In this document: piece after piece, positions 17,519-24,368 of the stretch | Layout: every line of letters begins with the position of its first letter | Numbering within the stretch: the stretch's first letter is position 1 | Assembly (NCBI GenBank): GCA_022592445.1 | Contig: JABYQR010000516.1 | Span: forward strand, 1 to 24,368 | Length of the DNA: 24,368 nt | From: Cytidiella melzeri | Lineage: Eukaryota > Basidiomycota > Agaricomycetes > Polyporales > Irpicaceae | Direction of reading: 5' to 3' | The notes under the pieces: model-generated | The model's database searches: none | The model's input: the letters and a program-made list of their open reading frames with translations, nothing else | What the model was told of the DNA's origin: nothing | Program-made: the position numbers and the translations under genes

Positions 17519-18568
17519 TCAATCGAAGTCTTCTTCAGGTTCCGGCAGGGGGGGAAGAGATTCAAGGATGCGATCCTCTTGCCAATGATGAATGGGCCGG
17601 TACTGATTTGCAAAACGACCCGGATATGTAATTCCGTTGTAACGGTTTGGACACGGCTGTACTTCGCAGAGTTGATGTCCTTCTTCAGGATCGTAACACT
17701 CGTCTCTGACTGTTTCGTGGTTGAAGGCGTGCGGATAACTTTCACAGGGGAGGTGATCTCTGGACCAGATACTGCTATTGGGACTTTGGGAAGCCACACT
17801 GTATTCTACTTAAAACGAGATGAAGTACTCGTCTGCCCAGACTTTGTCTACTGCTTTGAACACTTGTTTGTAGTTCCTCCTTAAACCCGTGAAACTGATT
17901 TTCCCAATTGCCTTCAATCCCCAATCCAGCAGCTGCCACTCACGATGAGTGATGACAGGGGCTTGGGTTGGTAATTCCTCTAGAAGCTTCTCTAGCTTCT
18001 GTTTCTCCTGCTCAAACTGACGCTTCGTATCGTTGTGAAGCTGGTGGTATTTGTCGATGGTGGGGAGGATCGACAGACACTGGAGGGTGGCGGTGAGCTT
18101 GGGAGTGAAGATACCGCGAAGGTCTTCAACAGTATGCTTGCGGAAGTCGATGAGAGTCGGCTTAGCTGCTATGAGGGCTGCGCTAGGGTTGGTAGCGGGC
18201 CGGGCTGTGAAGCGTTCTGCTAGAGAGGGCTTCTTAGGAAGCTTTGCTAAGGCCTCGGCTCGTTCGCGTGCAGTACGGGCAGCAAACTCTTTGGACTCAG
18301 CACGGAGTTTCTCAAACTCCTCTGCTGTAGGGAATCTGTGTGTGAGGGCGGAACCCTTGGGTTTACGGCGACCGACGTAGGAGGCAATAGCCTTAAGCTC
18401 TTTCTCCGTATATTTGTGACTTTTGCCACGTGCGTGCTCTGCGTCAAGCTGATCAAACACGGCCTGGGGTAAGGCGCGATGGATCTGGACTTCTCGACGT
18501 GCTTGGTTCAGATCCTTGTGCAAAGGATCTGGACGAGCGGTGAAACGGGAGTGGGATTCTTTCGGCAC
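17519..18568 (-). pseudogene. Extra ORF upstream of gag in element B, in frame with gag
   Basis: From ATG at 18568 a 252-codon frame reaches TAA at 17810-17812, continues for 96 more codons to TGA at 17519-17521, and eight codons later the same frame enters gag at 17494. The product is rich in Lys, Arg, Ala and Glu. A probable coiled coil lies near residues 185-215 (DTKRQFEQEKQKLEKLLEEL), and the C-terminal piece is acidic and Pro-rich (ESLPPLPEPEEDFD). No family was recognised. It may be a separate ORF before gag, or the N-terminal half of one long Gag that has gained two stops. The LTR and primer site lie 160 bases upstream. The homologous part of D is outside the window. Confidence 0.5.
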
Positions 18569-18728
18569 TAAGAATCAACCACGGAAAGTGAACGAGTTAG
18601 CGATCAAGCACGTCAAGACGGACGGCGATGGCTTACTCTCAAACGTAGGGGGGAATAAACTTTTTAAAACTGGGGGGACAGGAAGACTTAATCCAAGCTA
18701 AGGGCAGTCGTGTCGGTAGCTGTGTGGT
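18569..18728. other. 5' untranslated leader of element B
   Basis: About 160 bases between the primer site and the first ATG on the minus strand. It contains runs such as CCCCCC and TTTTTAAAA and no recognised gene. Confidence 0.6.
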
Positions 18729-18738
18729 ATCTTGACCT
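18729..18738 (-). other. Self-priming primer-binding site of element B
   Basis: On the minus strand AGGTCAAGAT starts two bases after the LTR end. It is the exact reverse complement of ATCTTGACCT found 34 nt after the TATA box in all three LTRs of this family (10329-10338, 18964-18973, 19620-19629). No tRNA-type TGG start is present. This is the arrangement of Tf1/sushi self-primed elements. Confidence 0.72.
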
Positions 18739-18740
18739 AA

Positions 18741-19397
18741 TGTCGCCGAGGGACTGCTGTTATACTGATAACCCTAAACAAGGGTGGAGAAGAGGAGGAG
18801 TGGAAGTGGAAGTGGATCTCCAACGACGACAACGAGGTCAAAGTTGATGATAAGCAGGCAAGCAGGCTCAGAGGCCAGATACTGGCAGTGCAAATGACGA
18901 AGTTAATATCATGCTTATACTAGGTTACATTGAGTAACTCACCTGGCAGTGCAAATGATGAAGAGGTCAAGATGCAGAACCAGGGAGGGTAAGGGGTTCT
19001 ATATATACTGTGTCTGGGTGGTCTGTGCACCAGGTCCCACACTAGGGACTGGAGTAACGGTGGGGCTGGAGTAACAATAGAACAATAAGGAACCAGGGTA
19101 ACTGTCAAGGACCTGAGTAACTGTCAAGGACCAGGGTACGTAGAACAATAGAGCTAGAACAATAGAACAATAGAACATAGGATAAGAACAACAGAACAAT
19201 AGAAACTGGGGGAATCCCTGGGGAATCCCTGGGGAATCCCTGGGGAATCCCTAACAATAGACAGAAGACAATAGTCGAAAGACAATAGAACAATGAGAAC
19301 TGGGGGAATCCCTGGGGAATCCCTAACAATGGAAGAGGAACAATAGAACAATAGCCTAGGTTGATCTGGAACCGCTCCAGATTGAGTCTAGGGTTTG
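18741..19397 (-). repeat. 5' LTR of element B, broken by element D
   Basis: The plus-strand copy starts TGTCGCCGAGGG and matches the LTRs at 10107 and 19398. It stops at GGGTTTG (19397), where element D begins with TGTCGCGG; about 180 bases of U3, present at 10107-10923, are missing and should lie right of the window. The TATA box is at 19000-19007. The GGGGAATCCCT repeat has four units here (19206-19252) and two more at 19301-19325. Confidence 0.88.
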
Positions 19398-20142
19398 TGT
19401 CGCGGAGCGACTGCTGCTATACTGCTAAACCCTAAACAAGGGTGGAGTGGATGATGGTGAAAAGGAAAGGGATCTCCAACGACGACAACAAGGTCAGAGT
19501 CGATGATGAGCAGGCAAGCAGGCACAGAGGCCGGATACTGGCAGTGCAAATGACGAAGTTAATAGCATGCTTATACTAGGTTACATTGAGTAACTCACCT
19601 GGCAGTGCAAATGACGAAGAGGTCAAGATGCAGCACCAGGGAGGGTAAGGGGTACTATATATACTGTGTCTGGGTGGTCTGTGCACCAGTTCCCACACTA
19701 GGGACTGGAGTAACTGTGGGACTGGAGTAACAATAGAACAATAAGGAACCCGGGTAACTGTCAAGGACCGGAGTAACTGTCAAGGACCTGAGTAACTGTC
19801 AAGGACCAGGGTACGTAGAACAATAGAGCTAGAACAATACAACAATAGAACAATAGGATAAGAACAATAGAACAATAAGACCTGGGGGAATCCCTGGGGA
19901 ATCCCCATCAATGGAAGAGGAACAATAGAACAATAGCCTAGGTTGATCTGGAACCGCTCCAGACTGAGTCTAGGGTGTGGGTCTGGACTATTGATAAATA
20001 AGGCAGGATGTCACGTGACCCAGGTTAGGGTTAGGTCCGGTAACACTCCTAGCCGGAAAATAAGCGCTCTAGATAGGCGCCTAAGGCTGTAAACTGGTGA
20101 CAATATTGGAAAAATCCGGTCTCTGTTGGACTATCCATGTCA
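19398..20142 (-). repeat. 3' LTR of element D (745 bp)
   Basis: On the minus strand it starts TGACATGGATAGTCC after the polypurine tract (20143-20156) and ends CGCTCCGCGACA. It is shorter than the 817-bp B copy mainly because it has one GGGGAATCCCT block (19882-19907) and lacks one CAATAG-rich segment. TATA is at 19656-19663, the inferred RNA start at 19629, and GTCACGTGAC at 20010-20019. Confidence 0.9.
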
Positions 20143-20156
20143 TTACCCCCCTCCTA
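20143..20156 (-). other. Polypurine tract of element D
   Basis: On the minus strand AGGAGGGGGG followed by TAA directly precedes the LTR start at 20142. It is identical to the tract of element B. Confidence 0.85.
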
Positions 20157-20160
20157 AAAT

Positions 20161-23100
20161 TCATCGCCTCGATGAACTAAGACCAGGGACTCTACCATCT
20201 GCCCACTCGAGGTCAGATGCTATAGCTTCTGTGATGTTCTTCAACGGCTTCCAAGGGATGGAGTCGAAGAGTGCTTTGGGTAATCTCTGAGGCGCGTTGG
20301 TATGTCTGGCGTGGAACTCTGCAATGCTCTCTTTCGCATTGGTCAGATTTACTGCAGGTTCCCACGTTACATCGCCTTCTCCATAGCCTTTCCATTTGAC
20401 TAGGTACTGCATTTGCTTCCGATAGATCCGACTGTCTAGGATCTTCTCGACTTCATAGACTTGTTGATCATCTACTATGATCGGTGCTGGTGGTTCTGGT
20501 ATGAGGCCGTTTACTTCGTTTCCTCGATACGGAGATAGCCGTTCGACGTTGATGTTGTCGTGAATACGATATCCGGATTTGAGTTTGATCCGATATGTAT
20601 GTTCACCGGTCTTCTGAAGAACTGTGAAGGGACCAAGCTGTCTAGGCCCTAGCTTGTCAGACTGCTGATGTACTTTGACGTTCTTGGAAGACAACCACAC
20701 GAGGTCCCCTTCCTTGAAGACTGGAGTAGCTCTACGGGTATATCCGGAAGCTTCGGCCATCTTTTCCTTAGAGAGACGCGAGGCAGCTTCGGCTTCTGCC
20801 CGAACCTGTCTGAGCTTTTCTAGGCGTGCGTCTAGATTTGGCATACGACTTTGACGACCAATAGGAATGGTAAAGTCCGGTAGATACCCGTACATGACTT
20901 CAAACGGAGAGTGCTGAGTAGATGAGTTGACCCGGGAGTTGATGGCGAATTCAGCCACTGGGATGTATTCTGCCCAATCATCTTGTCGTTGGTCAACAAA
21001 GAGTCGTAGAATCTTTTCTACCTCTTGATTGGTTCTTTCCGTTTGACCATTGGCCTGAGGGTGGTAGGCGGTAGTCATGGCGCCAGTGATGCCTAGCCGT
21101 TCGTACAACACTTGCATGACACGAGCTGCAAACTGGGGTCCTCTATCGGATATAAACTGTTGGGGAATGCCGTGGAGCCTGAACACCTCTCTGATGTGAA
21201 GGTCGGCTATACCGTCTGCTGTGACCGTAGACTGAGTTGGAATTACATGTGTTTGCTTGCTGTACAAGTCTGTGTACACGGCAATCATGTCAAATCCCTT
21301 ACTACGTGGGAGTGGTCCGACTAAGTCTACACCAACCACCTGCCAAGGTCCGTCTGGTACTTCGATAGGCTGTATTGGGGCAACCGGGTGCTGTGCTGAT
21401 TTGGTTTGCTGACACTTGTCACATCCGAGGACGTATTGCTCTACAAATGATGCCATACGAGGCCACCAATAGTGCCGTGTTACTAGTTCCAGGGCTGCGT
21501 GTTTACCAGGATGTCCTGCTGGTAGTGCATCGTGGCATCGACGTACAATCTCCTTTCGGACTTCTCGATCTTTGGGAATGTACAGCTTTCCTTTGTAGTA
21601 CACCAGTCCACTGTCTTCTTCCCACTCTAGTCCACCATCTGTCAACTTCCGGGGTCCGTCCTTCTTTAGCTTGGCTAATCCCTGAACCACCTCTGCTTCT
21701 CGAAGGCTGATGTCTCTGATTCGAGCTTCCAATGGGTCTGTTTCTAGAGTACTTGAGGCAGCTATGGTTTGGAAGTATTCGGGTTTCAGCACAACTTGTT
21801 CTTTGTTGTCTGATGCATCTAGCACTTCCAAGGTTCTAACTCTGGACAGCGGGTCACCTTGAGTAAGGGTCTTTCCAGGTTTGTGGGTCAACACGAAATC
21901 AAACCGGCTAAGGTATAAGGACCACCGAGCTTGTCGTCTAGACAGGTCCTGAGCGGTACGCCAGTACTGCAGATTCTGATGATCTGTGATAATCTCGAAG
22001 GGCGCGGGTAATCCTTCCAGATAGTGACGCCAATCTTCGAGAGCTCTGATGATAGCGAGCATTTCTCGATCATAGATCTCATATTCCGTTCCGCTTCGGC
22101 CATAGACTGAGACCGGAACGCTACTGGGTGCCATTGTCCATCCTCTAGTTTCTGCAATAGAACCCCTCCAGTTGCAAAGCCAGACGCATCAACTTCAATA
22201 CGTGTGGGACGATCGGGTTCCCATGTGACTAGGATGGGTTCCTGAGTGAACGCATCTTTGAGCATCTGAAAAGCGTTCTGCTGTGCTTCTCCCCACTTCC
22301 AAGGTTGGTCTTTCTTGGTGAGATCATGTAGGGGACGAGTATGCCGTGCAAAGTCCTTGATGAAACATCGGTAGAAGTTGGCAAATCCAATGAAGCCGCG
22401 TACATCACGGAGGTTCTGTGGTACCGGACCAGTTGGTGATAGCTTCTATTTTACCCGAGTCCATACGGATCTTTCCGTTACCAATGATTAGACCTAAGTA
22501 CTCGACTTGTGACTGTTCAAATTCGCATTTCTCGGGACGAAGGTACAGGTCATTGGCTTCAAGTCTTGCTAGTACTTCATGGACGAGTTTACGATGTTCC
22601 GTGATGTCTGAGCTGAAGATGAGGATGTCATCCAGGTACACTGAGACCTTTCCTTCCGCAATGAGATCAGCAAAGATGGAGTTCATCATTGCTTGAAACG
22701 TGGCTGGAGAATTGGTCATGCCAAACAACATCACCTTAGGCTCGAACAGCCCTCGGTTTGTCACAAATGCACCCTTCCATTCGTCATTTTCTTTGATCCG
22801 AATGTTATGGTAACCCCATCGTACGTCAAACTTAGTGAAGATTTTGGCTTGACGAAGTCGATTGGTAATGTCTGATACCAAGGGGAGTGGGTAGCGGTTT
22901 TTGATCGTGATGTCATTCAACCGTCGATAATCCTGAACAAGCCGAAGCTTGCCATCCTTCTTCTTGACGAAGAATACCGGTGAGGCCATGGGCGACTTGG
23001 ATGGGACAATATATCCTTTCGCTAGGTTTTCCTCAATAAACTTGTCTAACTCCGCTTGTTCATTCGGGACATGGGGTAGACCTTGGATCTGAACATCTTC

Positions 23101-23973
23101 GGGTTCTCTGTTAGATCAATCGTGTGATCCCAGGGTTGGTGCTCTGGGAGGCGCTGTGATGCTTCTTCGGAAAAGACTTTCTGGTGTCTGCGGTATTCTT
23201 CTGGAACCATCTGTTCGAATGTCTGTTGCTCTTTGGATTGATGGGCCTTAGCCGCAATTCTGTAGAGTACGTATAGCTAGCACAGGACCAAAGCTCTTCT
23301 TTGGTGTCCTGAATGATACCGGCTCTGAGCCAGGCTCGTCTCTGCTTCCGATTGGCTGTGATAGACTGGAAGGGTTCGAAGTCTTCTTCGGCTTCCAGCT
23401 CCATTTCTCCGGTAGCCCAATTGATCTTGGGGTTTGCTTTGCGAAGCCAGGGTAGGCCTAGAATGCAATCTTCTGGTCCGATGTCTGTGACCAAAAATGT
23501 TGCGTTTTCTTTGATAGCCCCAACTTGTAGTTCGAGCTCTGCTCTGTGTGTGATACGTCCTCCTTGATTTAGAGTCCCATCGATGTTGTGGAGTGGGATC
23601 TGTCTTTCTAAGGGGACCGTACGTACTCGGTGCCGGTTGACAAAGTCTTGACTTAGGAACAATGCGGTGGCTCCTGAGTCAATCATAGCTTTGATGCCCT
23701 TTTCTCTGAACACTCCTTTGAGCGTAATTGGAACTCGGAAATGCATGCTAAGCGGATCTATTTCAGGCACTATGCAAGACGACAAAGTTTCGTAGTAGTT
23801 ATACATGTCGTTAAATAAAGCTGAAGGCGGCGAATCAGGTTGCTGAGCGGGGCGGGTAATTACTACAGGGGGACTAAAAACTGTGTCCGTGGGGGAATCA
23901 TCATTGTCCTCCACTTCTTCTATGTAGGTTTTTCCAGAGGGACTCGAGGGTGCGGTTTCACCTGGAGTCCTCT
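20161..23973 (-). pseudogene. pol: Pol of element D: protease, RT, RNase H, integrase, chromodomain, with frameshifts
   Basis: All domains are present in order. Protease (MIDSGATALF, CILGLPWL) is near 23690-23430; RT at about 23070-22150 ([41 protein letters not shown]); RNase H at 22215-21880 (EVDASGFATG, YDREMLAI, ITDHQNLQYW); integrase with CHDALPAGHPGKH and CDKC, then VGVDLVG, ISDRGPQF and QTERTNQEVEK; and a C-terminal chromodomain (VEKILDSRI ... LVKWKGYGEGDVTWEP) at about 20470-20310. The final 657-codon stretch (22134-20161) is open. Against element B there are one-base losses near 23256, 23068 and 22086 and a one-base gain near 22429. No nonsense substitution was found. Undoing the indels would give one continuous frame in -1 to gag. 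Confidence 0.92.
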
Positions 23974-24368
23974 CTAAAAATCCCGTTGATTGCCGAGCTG
24001 CTTGACTTGGTCCGTGAGGGATGACATCTGCTTCATAATGGCATCGTAGTCAAACGGAGTTGAAGACAAAGAGCTGGCAACGGTTGCGGCGGGCGGGGTA
24101 GGTAAGGGCCTCGCGGACGAGGACGACGAGGGGGCCGAAGTGGACGGATCGAAAAGAGTGCTGGCAGCCACCTTCTGTTGCCTAGGTGGGTACCCAAGGA
24201 ACCGGCTTTGGCACACTTGCGTCTGATGGTTGCCTCCACAATGTCCACACAATTCCCGATCATGTTTGCCGTCTTTCTTCTGGTGCTCCTTAGATCCACA
24301 TCCGTAGCATCTTCCATTCATTGCTTTCATGAAATCAGCACGTTTTTCCCATTGGGACCGACTTTAGT
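23974..24368 (-). pseudogene. gag: Gag of element D, C-terminal part
   Basis: The frame from 24330 to TAG at 23974 carries the same two atypical zinc knuckles as element B (CYGCGSKEH; CGHCGGNHQTQVC), a Ser/Pro-rich linker and the C-terminal heptad-like end. Compared with B, one base is missing near 24345, so the frame breaks just before the knuckles. The Gag domain proper lies outside the window. Confidence 0.85.

Larger units (their letters stand above)
10107..19397 (-). mobile_element. Element B: Ty3/Gypsy chromovirus on the minus strand
   Basis: Read right to left it has a 5' LTR (18741-19397, its U3 end displaced by element D), primer site, extra ORF, gag, pol with chromodomain, polypurine tract and 3' LTR (10107-10923). 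Its pol is closely similar to that of element D along its full length, so both belong to one family, different from A. Two solo LTRs are inserted in pol (13426-14137 and 14652-15410). At least four nonsense codons in pol, and one or two upstream of gag, make it dead. Confidence 0.92.
19398..24368 (-). mobile_element. Element D: second member of the element B family, 5' part outside window
   Basis: Read right to left: end of gag, complete pol region, polypurine tract and 3' LTR. It is inserted in the U3 of element B's 5' LTR; GTTTG at 19393-19397 would be the left target duplication. Its coding sequence is close to B's but lacks B's nonsense codons and solo LTRs. Instead it carries several one-base indels. 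Gag N-terminus, primer site and 5' LTR lie beyond 24368. Confidence 0.9.

Noticed and set aside
18721..18740. tRNA primer site for element B (TGGTATCTTGACC on the plus strand)
   Set aside because: TGG occurs on the wrong strand relative to the element, whereas the minus-strand bases pair with the inferred RNA start.
1..24368. Host gene, tRNA, rRNA or CRISPR array
   Set aside because: Nothing outside the retroelements could be recognised; the repeats are LTR parts and not regularly spaced arrays.

Overview
The window is about 24 kb of nested LTR retrotransposons. No host housekeeping gene, rRNA, tRNA or CRISPR array was recognised. All recognisable coding capacity is Ty3/Gypsy of the chromovirus type (Gag, protease, RT, RNase H, DD35E integrase, C-terminal chromodomain). 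The short GT-AG intron with a CTGAC branch site, the Zn2Cys6-type cysteine cluster and the style of the elements suggest a filamentous fungus, most likely a basidiomycete (Agaricomycetes). That placement is inference; the element class is directly readable.

Layout. Element A (+ strand) fills 1-10106: a 5' LTR cut by the window edge (1-516), a long leader, gag (about 3257-4462), pol (4375-8123), an antisense gene between pol and the polypurine tract (8276-9645, minus strand) and a 3' LTR (9801-10106). That LTR stops where Element B begins. Element B (minus strand) fills 10107-19397: 3' LTR at the left (10107-10923), pol, gag, an extra upstream ORF, primer-binding site and 5' LTR (18741-19397). 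The 5' LTR is broken by Element D, a second member of the same family (minus strand, 19398 to the right edge): 3' LTR, pol and the end of gag. Three solo LTRs sit inside these elements: two of one family (787-1544 in A's leader; 14652-15410 in B's pol) with perfect 5-bp target duplications, and one of another family (13426-14137) placed directly before the RT YLDD codons of B. Insertion order: A, then B into A, then D into B; the solo LTRs came after their hosts.

How the parts work together. In A and B the inferred first bases of the transcript, about 33-34 nt after the TATA box, are complementary to a 9-10 nt site just inside the 5' LTR. This points to Tf1/sushi-like self-priming rather than tRNA priming. 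Gag and Pol lie in different frames (-1). In A the overlap holds a G GGA AAT slippery heptamer, a 6-nt spacer and a perfect 9-bp hairpin. All copies are damaged: nonsense codons and a frameshift in A; nonsense codons and LTR insertions in B; one-base indels in D.

The most unusual content is the antisense gene of element A. It has a spliced 5' exon, a long charged coiled-coil region, an acidic tract and a cysteine cluster spaced C-x2-C-x6-C-x12-C-x2-C-x6-C, the fungal Zn(II)2Cys6 pattern. A's leader also holds a cysteine-rich ORF with its own TATA box.
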